From contig CAVQGZ010000008.1 in the NCBI GenBank assembly GCA_963712175.1, forward strand, positions 248,001 through 312,000: a DNA stretch of 64,000 nucleotides, written 5' to 3'. Source of the DNA: CAVQGZ01 sp963712175 (GTDB taxonomy: Bacteria > Actinomycetota > Actinomycetes > Jiangellales > Jiangellaceae). Within the stretch, counting starts at the first letter, position 1. Each line of letters begins with the position of its first letter. The notes below the pieces were generated by a model. It was not told where the DNA came from, made no database searches, and saw only the letters and a list, made by a program, of their open reading frames with translations. The translations under genes were made by a program, and so were the position numbers. Below, in pieces: positions 19,001 to 31,269 of the stretch.

Positions 19001-22000
19001 CTCGGTGACTGCCAACGGCAACCCGGCCGAGCGTGTCCGTGACGGCGCGAAAGTCGGGCTTCTGGCAGCTCAACCGCTTCCCGGCGCTCGACCCCGACGA
19101 CGCGGGGTCGGTTGTCGACCTCGGGGACCTGCCGCTGGTCGAGCAGTGCTTCGGCGTCGCCGGCGGCGGTCGCGTGGTCGACCAGAACGGCGACCCCATC
19201 GAGGGCGCCCGCGTGCGACCTGCAGACCGCCGTCGCCGACGACGTGCTCACCGACGCCGATGGCGCCTTCGAGCTTCGACACTCCGCAGCTGCTCGGCGA
19301 GTTCAACCGGGCGACCGCCGTCCAGTTCCGTGCCTTCACCCCGCCGTACTTCTCCGAGTCCGACAACGACGTCGAGCAGTCGGCCCTCGGCGGCTGCGGC
19401 GAGCGCAGCGAGCCCGTCACGATCGTGCTCAACCGGCCCGAGCCGCAGCCTGCGGACATCGACCTCATCGGTTCGCGGCACGGTGACCGACGCCGACACC
19501 GGCGAGCCGCTGCCGTCGGTCCGTGTCGACATCACGGCTCGATGCGATGGGGTGCTTCGCACCGGGCGGCCGGGACACCTCCGACGCCACAGGTGCCTAC
19601 GAAGATGTGCTCACGTTCCGGGGGATCGTGCCGCCGCTCGCCGCCGACGTCAAGGTGCGCGCCGCCGAGCAGGGCTACTTCGTCGAGGAGACGACGGTGC
19701 GCGTCGTCGGTGACGACGCCGTGGTGGTCGACGTGCAGCTGCGTCCGCGGCAGCCCGTGTCGCTCACCGGCCGAGTCACCGACGTCGAGACCGGTGAGCC
19801 GATCGAGGGCATCCGCCTGCGCACGTCGAACGGCTTCACCAACGTCTCCACCGACTCCGAGGCCGACGGGACGTACGCGTTCGACGAGCTCTTCCTGCTG
19901 ATCCAGGACGGCGAGGACGTCGCTCGGTCGGCCTCTGTCGAGGTGTTCGAACCTGCCGTGAGCCGGGCAGGACCCGCAGTACTACGCCACCGACCTGCGC
20001 ACCACGTTGTTCCCCGACCGGCCGAACGTCCTCGATGTCGAGCTGCTGCGCATCTGCGAGGGGTTCTCGGTCAACGGCGTCGTCCTCAACGCGGCGACCG
20101 GAGAGCCGATCGAGGGCGCAAGGGTCTCGGCCCGCAACACGTCCACGCTGCACCGACGCGAACGGGCGCTACGAGCTCACCGACATCGAGGTCAGCCCGC
20201 TCAACAAGCCGCTGACCACGACCGTGCGGGCGAGCGCCGAGGGCTTCTTCGACGGGTCCGTCGAGATCACCGGGTTCTGCGGCGCCAGCATCAGCGCCGA
20301 CTTCGGCGTGCCGCCCGGTGGCGTCGGCACCGTGAGCGGAACGGTGACCGACGCCGCCACCGGCGACCCGCTCGCCGACGTCTTCGTCGGCTCGTCCTGG
20401 GGTCGAGGTGACGTCCACGGACGCGGCCGGCGAGTACTCGTTCGACGACGCCCCGCTGCAGTCCGACGGCAGCCCGCGCGACTGGGTGATCACCGCTGAG
20501 CGCGACGGTGACCGTCAGGACAAGCCGGTCACGGTCAGCGCCGACGCCGCCGCGGTCGTGGACTTCGACGTTCAGCGACGCAGGACGCGCCACCCGTCGC
20601 CGACGACCAGACGGTGCAGACCGAGGCGGGCGTGCCGCTCGACGTGACGCTGACGGGCCGCGACCCCGACGGCGACGAGGTCACGTTCGACCGTGACGTC
20701 GCCACCGTCGGGCGGCGACCTCACCGGTACGCCGCCCACGCTCACCTACACGCCGCGGGACGGCGTCGACGGCACGGACTCGTTCGAGTTCACCGCCACT
20801 GCCAACGGCGTGGTCAGCGAGCCCGCCGACGGTCACCATCGAGGTGCTCGAGCCGGTCACGAACCCGCCGACGATCGACCTGCCGGCCAGAGCGTCGAGG
20901 TGCTGGCCGGGCAGTCGGTCGACATCCCGGTGGCCGGCAACGACCTCGACGGAGACGCGCTGGCGTTCGCGCCTGATCGGTGATGCCGGCGGACGGGCCT
21001 CGCTCGCCGACGGCGACCCGGGCCGAGCGACCGTCACGTTCGACACGACCGAGGCCGACGCCGGGTCGTCGTTCGACGTCACCGTCGAGGTCGAGGCCCA
21101 GGACGGCACGGCCGCGGGCACCGTGCGTGTCGAGGTCACCGCGCCGGTCGTCGAACGCGCCGCCGGAGCCCGACATCACGTTCCCGACGCCGGTCGATGG
21201 AGGGCGACACGGTGACCTTCGACGGCTCGGGCTCGAGCGACCCGGAAGGCACCGACCTGGACCTACGCCTGGACACTGGTCGACTTCGACGGCGCACCCG
21301 TCGCCACGGGCACGGGGCCGACACTGGACGTCACGTTCGCCGACGACTTCGTCGGCGGCGTCCAGCTGACGGTGACCGACCCGTCCGGCAACGACGCCAT
21401 GCTCGAGCAAGGCGTCGTCGCGGCCAACGTGGCGCCGTCCCCGAGCATCGACACCGTGACGTCCGACAGCGACCCGACCGTCGGGCAGCCGGTGTCGCTG
21501 CAGGGCACGATCGCCGACGCCGGGCCTGACGACACGCACACCGTCACGGTCGACTGGGGTGACGGGACCTCGGAGCCGGTCATCCCGAGCGGACGTGCCT
21601 GGGGCGCGTCGCACACCTATCGGTTCCAGGGCGAGGTGACTCTCACCGTCCGCGTGACCGACGACGACGGCGACGACGGCGCCGTGAGCCGAGTTCTCAC
21701 GGTGGCTGCGGCCCCCGACGACGAGTCAGGCGAGAACGCCGCGCCGACCGCGCAAGACGTCACGGTCGAGACCACCGCCGGCGAGCCGGTCGACCTGCGC
21801 CTCGAGGGCGATGACCCCGACGGTGACCCGGTGACCTTCGCCTTGCTGACCCAGCCGCGCGACGGCTCGTTGTCCGGGACGGCGCCGAACCTGCGCTACA
21901 CCCCCGACGACGGGTTCGACGGCATCGACACGTTCACGTACATCGCAAGCGACAACCTGCTGGACAGCGATCCAGCCACGGTGACAGTGACGGTCACTGC

Positions 22001-22256
22001 CGGCGACAGCAGTGCCGCCCAGCCCAGCGTCGCCGACTCCGCGGCGCCCCCTGTGCGTTGGCCGAGCGCGGGCCCCACGTCAGGGCCATCGACTTCGAGC
22101 TCGCCGCCGCCTGCTGCCGGGGTGGGGTCAGACCCCCACCCCGAGTACCTGGCCAGCACCGGGGGTTCGGTGCGTCAGGCCCTGCTGCTCGCGATGGTGC
22201 TGATCGGGGCCGGGGCGGGCATCCGCATGCTCCGTCCACGGCCCCGATCCGGATAG
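13028..22256 (+). CDS. Giant subtilisin-like cell-surface protein, heavily frameshifted
   Basis: About 3,070 codons read as one exported protein if frameshifts are ignored. It opens with a hydrophobic signal segment (VLLVLAALLSVPLVPIDL). An S8 peptidase domain follows: Asp in VVLDSGFADH (13962), His in DDHGNEVAG (14064) and Ser in GTSLAAPVVAG (14824). After that come a dockerin-like Ca-binding region (15.13-15.5 kb), beta-rich repeats, a PKD domain (about 17.9-18.2 kb), five or more carboxypeptidase-regulatory-like repeats (GxVTDxxTGEPIxGxxV; 18.5-20.6 kb), cadherin/Big_9 and PKD repeats (20.6-22.0 kb) and a LASTG anchor. Dozens of single-base shifts break it; only 21372-22256 reads cleanly. 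No stop codons accumulate in the correct frames. I cannot exclude that it is two genes or a recent pseudogene. The GTG start is tentative. Confidence 0.65.
22149..22163 (+). other. LAxTG cell-wall sorting signal
   Basis: Codes for LASTG, followed by Gly-Gly-Ser, a hydrophobic helix (LLLAMVLIGAGAGI) and a basic tail (RMLRPRPRSG) ending the giant surface protein. This three-part layout is a sortase signal. LAxTG is the motif preferred by class E sortases of high-GC actinobacteria. No sortase gene is in the window. Confidence 0.75.
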
Positions 22257-22257
22257 C

Positions 22258-22836
22258 TCAGGCGTCGGAGTCGGTCTCCGCGTCACCGCCTGGGCCGAAC
22301 CCGAGGCCTGCGCCCATGCCCGGAGAGCCGGCGTCTGGCCCACGGCCGTGCCCGCCACGTGGGCCACCGGGGCCGAAGCCCTCGAGCCCGCGACCCTCAC
22401 CGTTCATGAGGGCCTCGACGTGCTCGGCGACGTTGGCCTCGGCTTCGGCAAGGCGCTCCTGCGCCCGCTCAGTGAGCAGCTGGGCGACCGCGTCGGCGTT
22501 GTCACCGGCGATGTCGGACAGCGTCTCACCGTCGCGAAGCCTCTCCTGCAGCTGCTCCGGTGTCACACCGGCCGCGTCCGCAAGCTCTTGCATGTGCTGC
22601 TCGCGCAGCTGCTCGCGCTCCTGCTGGCGCTGCTGCCGCTCCTCCTGCGCCTGGTCCCGAACGCGCTCGAAGGCGTCGGCGTCCTCCTGGGTGATGGTGC
22701 CCTCCTCGACCCAGGTCTGCAGCCGCTCCTGAGCCCGCTCCTGGCCGCCACTGCCGGCGGCCACCGCCACGCCGGTCACCCCGGCCACGGTCATGCCGCC
22801 GACGGCGATCGCTGCGATCGTCCTCTTGGTCCACAT
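22258..22836 (-). CDS. Exported coiled-coil protein of unknown function
   Basis: A 192-residue protein with a signal peptide (TIAAIAVGGMTVAGVTGVAVA) and a Gln/Glu/Arg-rich helical body that is almost certainly coiled coil. The segment GVTPEQLQERLRDGETLSDIAG resembles the short helical repeats of DUF2680-type exported proteins. The C-terminus is a Gly/Pro-rich tail. The ATG at 22836 has a GAGGAG ribosome binding site. It is divergent from the two-component system at 22980, with a candidate response-regulator site between them, so it may be a target of that system. Its stop is one base from the stop of the convergent surface protein. Confidence 0.6.
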   Translation of the reverse strand: MWTKRTIAAIAVGGMTVAGVTGVAVAAGSGGQERAQERLQTWVEEGTITQEDADAFERVRDQAQEERQQRQQEREQLREQHMQELADAAGVTPEQLQERLRDGETLSDIAGDNADAVAQLLTERAQERLAEAEANVAEHVEALMNGEGRGLEGFGPGGPRGGHGRGPDAGSPGMGAGLGFGPGGDAETDSDA

Positions 22837-22901
22837 GGTGATCTCCTCTCGTCGTATGACACGAAGGTCCCGCGGCGAGGCAAGGATGATGTGCCGTCCG
22901 T

Positions 22902-22920
22902 GGTGAGAAGCCGGTAAGAA
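22902..22920. promoter_or_regulatory. Direct-repeat response-regulator site
   Basis: GGTGAGAA (22902) and GGTAAGAA (22913) repeat with an 11-base period, the usual spacing for a dimer of an OmpR/PhoB-family regulator. The pair lies between the exported coiled-coil gene and the divergent response-regulator gene, so it could control both. This is inferred from spacing and position only. Confidence 0.4.
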
Positions 22921-22979
22921 CCTCGACCCGTCCCGGCTCGGGCGAACCCAGCGAGCCTCCGACGCAGCACAATGGGCTC

Positions 22980-23684
22980 GTGGTGGGACACGCGCGCGTG
23001 CTGGTGGTCGACGACGACCGTGCGCTGCGCGACGCCGTCACGCGCGCTCTGCGGCTGGAGGGCTACGAGGGCATCGACGCGGCGGACGGCGCACAGGCGC
23101 TCGCGCAGGTCGAGTCGCAGCGACCCGACGCGGTCATCCTCGACCTGGGCCTCCCGACGATCGACGGCATCACGGTCTGCCAGGTGCTGCGGGCGCGCGG
23201 TGACCGCACGCCCATCCTGGTCCTCACCGCGCGCACGGAGGTGAGCGACCGTGTCCAGGGCCTGGACGCCGGCGCTGACGACTTCATGTCCAAGCCCTTC
23301 GCCCTCGAGGAGCTGCTCGCCCGGCTGCGGGCGCTGCTACGCCGCACCTCCGTGGCCGACGACGACGGCGCCTCGCCGGGTGGCGACGATCTCGTCCTGG
23401 CCGACCTGCGGGTCAGCCCTGGCCAGCGGCGGGTCTGGCGAGGTGAGCGCGAGATCGACCTGACCAAGACCGAGTTCGACCTGCTGGAGCTCCTTGTCCG
23501 CAACGCCGGCATCGTTCTCGACCGATCGACGATCCATGACCGCATCTGGGGTTACGACTTCGGGCCTGACTCCAAGAACCTCACCGTCTACATGGGCTAC
23601 TTGCGCTCCAAGACCGAGGGCGACGGTGAGCCCCGGCTGCTGCACACCGTCCGTGGCGTCGGCTACGTGGCCCGCGAGGGCTGA
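22980..23684 (+). CDS. OmpR/PhoB-family response regulator (MprA-like)
   Basis: A 234-residue regulator. The receiver domain has the acidic pocket VVDDD (residues 9-13), the phospho-acceptor Asp55 in VILDLGLP, the TAR switch threonine segment and the conserved Lys in SKPF. A winged-helix effector domain follows (LTKTEFDLLELLVRN, DRIWGYDFG, HTVRGVGYV). The kinase gene starts 3 bases after its stop, so the two form an operon. By similarity it is close to MprA/TcrA-type systems of actinobacteria that respond to envelope stress, but the signal is not established. Two GTG codons at 22980 and 22983 could start it. Confidence 0.9.
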   Translation: MVGHARVLVVDDDRALRDAVTRALRLEGYEGIDAADGAQALAQVESQRPDAVILDLGLPTIDGITVCQVLRARGDRTPILVLTARTEVSDRVQGLDAGADDFMSKPFALEELLARLRALLRRTSVADDDGASPGGDDLVLADLRVSPGQRRVWRGEREIDLTKTEFDLLELLVRNAGIVLDRSTIHDRIWGYDFGPDSKNLTVYMGYLRSKTEGDGEPRLLHTVRGVGYVAREG

Positions 23685-23687
23685 ACG

Positions 23688-25060
23688 ATGAGCTTTCGCG
23701 CGCGCATCACCCTTCTCGTCGCCGTCGTCGTGGGGCTGGCCGTGGCGGTGATGGCCCTCGCGTCGCTGCAAGCGACCCGGGCGCAGGTCTACGGCGAGCT
23801 GGACCGAGCCCTGGCTCAGGTGGCCCGGGTGGCCGACAACGGTGCCACCGTGCGGCCGGGTCCCGGCACGTCACCCGGTCCCGGCCCCGGCGGGATGGGG
23901 GTGCTCTGCCGGGAGTGCTGCGCGTCAGCGACGCCGTCGTCGTCCAGGTGCACGGGCCTGACGGGGGAGTGCGGCTGGTGTCAGGAGCTGCGACGGTGCC
24001 GGTCGACGAGGGCGTTGTCGCCTCTGCGGTGTCGGGCACGGTCACCACGTTCACCTCCGAGGTTGCCGGGATGCCCGTTCGTGGCCTGGCCCGGCCGGTC
24101 CTGGGTGACAGCGCGCTGGTCGTTGCTGTCGATGCCAGCGAGCAGCAGCGAGTGCTGCGGGCGCTGCTGGTGAGGTTCTGGGTCATCGGCCTGATGGTGG
24201 CCGGGGCGGCGGCGGTAGCGGGGTGGTTCGCGGCAGGACGACTCGTGGCCCCGCTTGCCAGGCTGACGTCAGCGGCCGAGCACGTCAGCGCGACCGGCAA
24301 CCTGGAGGTCGACGTCCGGACCGATCAGCCGGACGAGGCGGGCCGGCTCTCTCGCGCCTTCGACGAGATGCTGGCCGCGCTCGCCTCCTCCCAGGCTGCC
24401 CAGAAGCGCCTGGTCGACGACGCCGGACACGAGCTGCGCACGCCGATCACGTCCATCCTCAGCAACGCCGAGGTGCTCAAGCGCCACCCCGAGATCGACG
24501 CCGGGACGCGTGAGCAGATCGCCGACGACGTGATCGCTGAGTCGCAGGAGCTCACCCGGCTGGTGAACGCACTCGTGGACCTGGCTGGGGTCGCTGGTGA
24601 CGCCGAGGAGCCGCAGACCATCACCGTGGCCGATGTCGCCGAGGCGGCTGTGCGTCGGCTGCCGCCGCAGCAGCGATCCCGGGTCTCGGTCGTGGGGGGT
24701 GCTGACGTGCCAGCAACGATGCGCGTCGGACAGGTGCAGCGCGCCCTGGTGAACCTGCTGACGAACGCGGTGAAGTTCGACCCCTCAGGCGGCCCGATCG
24801 TTCTCGAGGTCTCGTCCGCCGGCGGCTGGGTCGACCTCGCAGTGCGCGACCACGGACCCGGGATCGACGAGGGCGACCTGCCACACGTGTTCGCCCGCTT
24901 CTACCGCGCCGAGGCGGCGCGCAGCACCCCCGGATCCGGCCTGGGCCTGTCGATCGTCCGCGACGTCGCCCAGCGCAACGGTGGCGGCGTGAGCGCCTCG
25001 AACCATCCCGATGGGGGCGCGGTGGTGCGCATGTCGCTCCCGGTGCGGGCGCCGGACTAA
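23688..25060 (+). CDS. Sensor histidine kinase (MprB-like), frameshifted
   Basis: The N-terminal membrane helix (ITLLVAVVVGLAVAVMALA) and the start of a periplasmic domain are read from ATG 23688. The frame shifts near 23900-23925, and the rest is read as VSDAVVVQVHGPDGG onward. A second membrane helix lies near VIGLMVAGAAAVAGWFAAG, followed by HAMP, the H-box DDAGHELRTPITSI, N-box NLLTNAVKF, G1 DHGPGI and G2 GSGLGLS. All kinase motifs are intact. It phosphorylates the regulator encoded immediately upstream. The shift lies in a run of G and C in the sensor domain and is likely a sequence error. Confidence 0.85.
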
Positions 25061-25071
25061 CCTGCCCCGTC

Positions 25072-26820
<1,749 letters not shown>

Positions 26821-26825
26821 CCCCG

Positions 26826-26872
26826 ATCCGGCTGGGTGATGGCTGAACCCGTTGGAGCGCCGCCAGCCGGAT
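26826..26872. repeat. Intergenic inverted repeat
   Basis: ATCCGGCTGG at 26826-26835 is repeated inverted as CCAGCCGGAT at 26863-26872 between the aldo/keto reductase and the acylase genes. Overlapping it, a direct repeat GAACCCGTTGG occurs twice, 32 bases apart. The GATCCGGCTG core recurs in three other intergenic spots of the window. Confidence 0.4.
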
Positions 26873-26881
26873 GGGTGAACC

Positions 26882-26906
26882 CGTTGGTGCGCTGGGCGCA
26901 CCAACG
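26882..26906. terminator. Bidirectional hairpin terminator
   Basis: A perfect 11-bp stem (CGTTGGTGCGC and its complement) with a 3-base loop lies between the ends of two convergent genes. No U-tract is present, as is usual in high-GC actinobacteria. Confidence 0.6.
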
Positions 26907-26952
26907 CATCCATCGATCGCGCGGTGAGTGCGCCAGCGCGTCCATCGACGGC

Positions 26953-29373
26953 TTAGGGGACGAGGGTGAACTGGGCCTCCGCGTTGCCCTCCACAGCCGT
27001 GCGCTCGATGACCATGGGGTGGTAGTCGCCCCGTAGCCAGGGGCCGATGCCGTCCGCGTAGTGGGGGCTGCCCACCTGCCCGGACTGGCCCGGCATGAGC
27101 TGCCCGCGGCTCTGGCCCAGGTCGGCGAGGTCGGCGATGAACCGGAAGGGCGGCCCGATCATCACGCCGTCGGCGGTCACGTCGTGCCGAGCCACCTGGG
27201 AGTTCCAGATCGTGTCGCCGTCCCCGCCCATGGGGTAGGGGCCGCGGTTGAGAAGCCGGTCCAGCGGCGACCTCGTCCCCAGCGCGTGGCGCAGGGTCAG
27301 CATGTGCAGCCGTCCCCACCGCCACCGGACGGGGTCGGCGCCGAACCGGCCCGCCAGCTCGGCAACCGTGTCGGCCATCACGGCCAGCACCTGCTCCTCG
27401 CGACTCTCGCCGCCGCCGGTGTCCCACCAGTGCGACTCCGGGTCCTCCAGCGTCCGGTCGATCCACTCCCGGCAGCGTTCGCCCATCATGGACGTCTCGG
27501 CGATCACCGGGGTCAGGCCCTGCCCGGTGTACAGCTCGGTCACGTCGCCGAGCCTCGGGCGCAGCAGCCGCTGCGCCAGCGTGATGCTGAAGACCTGGTA
27601 GATGGACGCCGCCGGCGAGTCCGACCCCAGCGTCCCGTCCCACTCGGCCAGCAGACGCAACGCCTCGTCGACCGCGGGGTCCTCTGCCGCCAGCCCCCGC
27701 ACGGCGGCCGCGACGCGACGTCCGGACGGCGAGACCTGGTCGAGGTGCATCCGGCGAATCGTGGCCACGTCCACCGGGTCGGCCTCCTCCAGCATCTCGG
27801 CGATGCGCTGGGCCCGGTTGCCGGTCACGAAGTCAGACCCCAGCCAGTACGGGTAGTCGTCGTCGACCACGCGGTTGTTGGCTGTCGCGATCACACCGGA
27901 CTCCGGGTTCTCCTGGTGCGGGAGCTCCTCGTACGGGATGAACCCCGTCCACTCGTAGTCACTCGTCCAACCCGGAACCGGGGTACGGCCGTCTCCCGCC
28001 GCACGGATGGGGATGCGCCCGGCGTAGCTGTACCCGATCGACCCGTGGACGTCGGCGTACACCACGTTCTGCACGGGTGTGTGCCAGTCGCGCAGCACCT
28101 GGCGCATGTCGGCACACGACTCGGCCCTGTTCATGGCGAACAGCACCTCTGCCATGGTGTTGGGCTCGTGAGCCGTCCAGCGCAGGGCGAGCGGCTGCTC
28201 CCCGGCGTGGTCGGGGGCAAGCCCGTTGATCACCGGCCCGTGCCGCGTCGTGACGACCTCCTCGACCACCGGCGCCGCACCCTTGACGGCGATGGACTCC
28301 CGCCGCACATCCGCCGGGTGCCACGAGCCGTCTGCCTCGTACTCGACCCGGGCGCCGTCGCGTCGCAGTCGTTCGACGTAGAGGTCCTGGACGTCGGGGA
28401 ACCCGTTCGTGAACCCCCACGCCACCTTGCCGTTGTGGCCTGACACCACGCCGGGCAACCCCGGAAAGCTGATCCCGGTTGCCTCGAAGCCCGGTGCGGA
28501 CAGGTGGTTCTCGTACCAGATCGAGGGAATCGTCAGACCCAGGTGCATGTCGTTGGCCAGCAGCGGCATCCCGGTGGCGGTGCGGCTGCCGTGCACCGCC
28601 CAGTTGTTGCTCCCGAGCCCGTCGACCGCAACCGGCCCGCTGATCTGCTCGGCCGCGGCACTTCGTTGCAGGGCGGACTCGCCGATGCACGAGTAGTCGA
28701 CCCCCTCGGGCACGACGTAGGGCAGACCGGCGGCGTATGGCGGCTCGAGCTCGGCGGCCAGATCTGCCCCGATGCGGTCGACGATGCGGGCCCGCACGAT
28801 CTCGGCCTCCCAGTTGACCGAGAGGGTGAGCGCCATCATCTTGACCCAGGCCAGCGAGTCGACCGGCGTGTACGGCTCGGGCGTGTGGCGCAGCAGCGTG
28901 AACTCGATCGGCAGCCGACCCTCGTCGATGCGGGCATTCACCCCGTCGGCGTAGGCCTGCAGCAGGTCACGGGACTCCGGTGTCAGCAACCCGGGCTCCT
29001 GCGACGCGACGTGGCGCAGGCTCAGGGTGCGCATCCAGCGGTCCAGCGGCACGGCGACCTCTCCGACGACCTCGGAGAGCCGTCCGGACACCACACGTCG
29101 GTTGAGCTCGAGCTGCCACAAGCGGTCCTGGGCGTGCAGGTACCCCTGCGCTCGAACCAGGTCGCGCACCGAGGCTGCGTAGATGTGCGGGACCCCCCAG
29201 GTGTCGACGACCACCTCGACGTCGCCCGCCAGCCCCGCCAGCCGGACCCGCCCCTCGCGGACGGGCAGCGGACGGCGAACCACCCCGGCGTACAGGCCCC
29301 CCACGGCGCCGGCCAGGGCCGCTCCCACCGCCCCTGCGGCAGCTCCCACCTTGGCCCAGTCGCCCAGATCCAC
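26953..29373 (-). CDS. Penicillin acylase family Ntn-hydrolase
   Basis: An 806-residue protein, the usual length of penicillin-G-acylase-type precursors. The alpha-chain part holds DTWGVPHIYA and GYLHAQDRLWQLEL. The autocatalytic site is GLGSNNWAV, where the Ser becomes the N-terminal nucleophile of the beta chain after self-cleavage. Later HGPV and NRVVDDDYPYWLG fit the beta-chain oxyanion region. It hydrolyses amide bonds; in this family the substrates include beta-lactams and acyl-homoserine lactones, which cannot be told apart from sequence. The N-terminus has a hydrophobic Ala/Gly segment that may be a membrane anchor. The start is GTG 29373. It appears monocistronic. Confidence 0.9.
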   Translation of the reverse strand: MDLGDWAKVGAAAGAVGAALAGAVGGLYAGVVRRPLPVREGRVRLAGLAGDVEVVVDTWGVPHIYAASVRDLVRAQGYLHAQDRLWQLELNRRVVSGRLSEVVGEVAVPLDRWMRTLSLRHVASQEPGLLTPESRDLLQAYADGVNARIDEGRLPIEFTLLRHTPEPYTPVDSLAWVKMMALTLSVNWEAEIVRARIVDRIGADLAAELEPPYAAGLPYVVPEGVDYSCIGESALQRSAAAEQISGPVAVDGLGSNNWAVHGSRTATGMPLLANDMHLGLTIPSIWYENHLSAPGFEATGISFPGLPGVVSGHNGKVAWGFTNGFPDVQDLYVERLRRDGARVEYEADGSWHPADVRRESIAVKGAAPVVEEVVTTRHGPVINGLAPDHAGEQPLALRWTAHEPNTMAEVLFAMNRAESCADMRQVLRDWHTPVQNVVYADVHGSIGYSYAGRIPIRAAGDGRTPVPGWTSDYEWTGFIPYEELPHQENPESGVIATANNRVVDDDYPYWLGSDFVTGNRAQRIAEMLEEADPVDVATIRRMHLDQVSPSGRRVAAAVRGLAAEDPAVDEALRLLAEWDGTLGSDSPAASIYQVFSITLAQRLLRPRLGDVTELYTGQGLTPVIAETSMMGERCREWIDRTLEDPESHWWDTGGGESREEQVLAVMADTVAELAGRFGADPVRWRWGRLHMLTLRHALGTRSPLDRLLNRGPYPMGGDGDTIWNSQVARHDVTADGVMIGPPFRFIADLADLGQSRGQLMPGQSGQVGSPHYADGIGPWLRGDYHPMVIERTAVEGNAEAQFTLVP

Positions 29374-29466
29374 GTCGTCTCCCTCGTCCGCCGTCCCCGT
29401 CGTCCACGCTAGTCCGCCGCGCCGGGCTGGATGCGCGAGCCGAGACAGAGCCGGCCGGCCTGCTGG

Positions 29467-31269
29467 CTAGTCGAGGACCTCGCGTCTGGCCGTCGCCTCG
29501 GTGGACCGGTTGACCAGGTCGTCGAGCTGGCCGTTGAGTGCTGCCGCCACCGCGTCACGAGCAGCCTGGGCTGCCTCGAGTCGAGGGACGAGGACGTAGT
29601 CGGCCCCGGCGGCATACAGGGCGTCCCGCTCGGGGAACGTCGTGGCCGTCGCGATCAGCGTCGCCTCAGGGTTCACCTCGCGCACGACGTGCACGACGTC
29701 GAGCGTCGACGCCGAGGCCAGCACCTCGTCGGGGATGGTGCACAGCACCACCCGAGCCTTGTCGACTCCCGCGTGGTGCAGGGTGTCCGGGCTCGTCAGG
29801 TCTCCGTAGGTGACGTGCGGGCCGAGCTCGGCGATCTGCGGGTGGATCGCGACGTTGAAGTCCACGACCAGGGTGCGACTCGAGCAGCTCGGCATCGGTC
29901 TCGCCGAGCTCGTGCAGCAGCGAGGACGCCGTGCGGTGCACCCCGAGCAGGGCCAGGTCGTACTCCTCGACGTCTTCCCGGGTTGCCTGGTCAGGGGCTT
30001 TGATGCCGACTCTGGACAGCCACGGGGCCAGCCAGTCGTGGATCGGGTCGGCCTTGGCGAACAGCATGGGTGTCAGGACGGCCGTGATGACGAATGCCAG
30101 GATGATCGCCGAGTTCAGCGTCGCGTCGATGTGCCCGAGCTGGAGCCCCAGGAAGGCGATCACCAGGCTGAACTCAGAGATCTGGGCGAGCTTGGTCGAG
30201 GTGAGCGTGGCGATACGCCGGTCCAGCCCGGTCGCGTAGAGCAGCGGCAGCATCACCACGAGGCGGGCGGCGATGGCGAGCACCGCGAGCAGGACGGCGA
30301 CCGCGATGACGCCCACGCCGTCCGGGGCGGGGATCGTCATGCCGAGGCCGACGAAGAACAGGGTGACGAAGAAGTCCCGGACGACCGACACCTGACGCAC
30401 GATCTCGGTGCTGAACGGAAGGCTGGCGATGGTCGCTCCGGCGATCAGGGCACCCATCCCCGCGCTGACGTTGAACTGGGTGTCGAGGCCGGTGACCGAC
30501 TCGACGACCGTGTCGAGGTTGATGCCGGCGATGACGACGGCGAAGCACCAGGCCAGCGAGGCGACCAGGATCGTGGCGGGCTGCTTGGCGATCCAGCGGA
30601 ACCCGATCGGCAGCACCGTCTGCGCGACTCCCAGCGATACGCCTGTCACCAGCAGGATCCCGCCGAAGTGCGGACACGATCGGCAGTACCTGCGGGTTCT
30701 CCAGGTTGGGCTGCAGGGCCAGCACGATGATGGCCCAGATGTCCTGGAAGACCAGCATGGCCAGCGCCATCCGCCCGGTCTGGGTATCGAGGGTGAACGA
30801 CTGCTGGAAGAGCGCCACGACCAGCAGCGTGGACGAGGCGGCGACGGCCAGGCCGATGTACAGGGCGGCGTACTCGCCCTGCAGGACGCCGAAGGTCAGC
30901 CCGACCAGGATGGCGCCTTGGGCGACGAGGAACCCGAACACGGCCGTGAGCGGGTACTGCAGCGACGCCCGAGACGATCACGGTTCGGCCGCTGGCGAGC
31001 AGGCTGCGCACGTCGATCTCGAGACCGATCAGGAACAGCAGCAGGATCAAGCCCAGCTGGGCGATCGTGTCGATGTTCGCTCGGTCGTCGATGAGGCCCG
31101 TCCCGATGGGGCCGAGGATCACCCCGGCCAGCAGGAAGGCCGCGACGGTCGGGATCTTGATGCGCGTGAACAGGATCGCCAGCACACCGGCGGCCACCAG
31201 CGCCAGCCCGATGTCCAGGACGAGCTCGGGCAACCCCGCGTCGGCGCCTCCGGCGGCCAGGATGTCCAT
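29467..31269 (-). CDS. CPA2-family cation/proton antiporter with TrkA-N domain, frameshifted
   Basis: A KefB/KefC-like antiporter of about 600 residues broken by three shifts. The first segment, from ATG 31269, has IKIPTVAAFLLAGVILGP and LLFLIGLEID. The second carries FQQSFTLDTQTGRMALAMLVFQD. The third holds the rest of the transport core (GMGALIAGATIASLPFSTEI, TKLAQISEFSLV). The fourth is the cytoplasmic NAD-binding RCK/TrkA-N domain (VTYGDLTSPDTLHHAGV). Shifts lie near 30960, 30655 and 29885. The order of segments matches the family exactly. It would exchange K+ or Na+ for protons across the membrane, gated by nucleotide binding. Confidence 0.8.
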
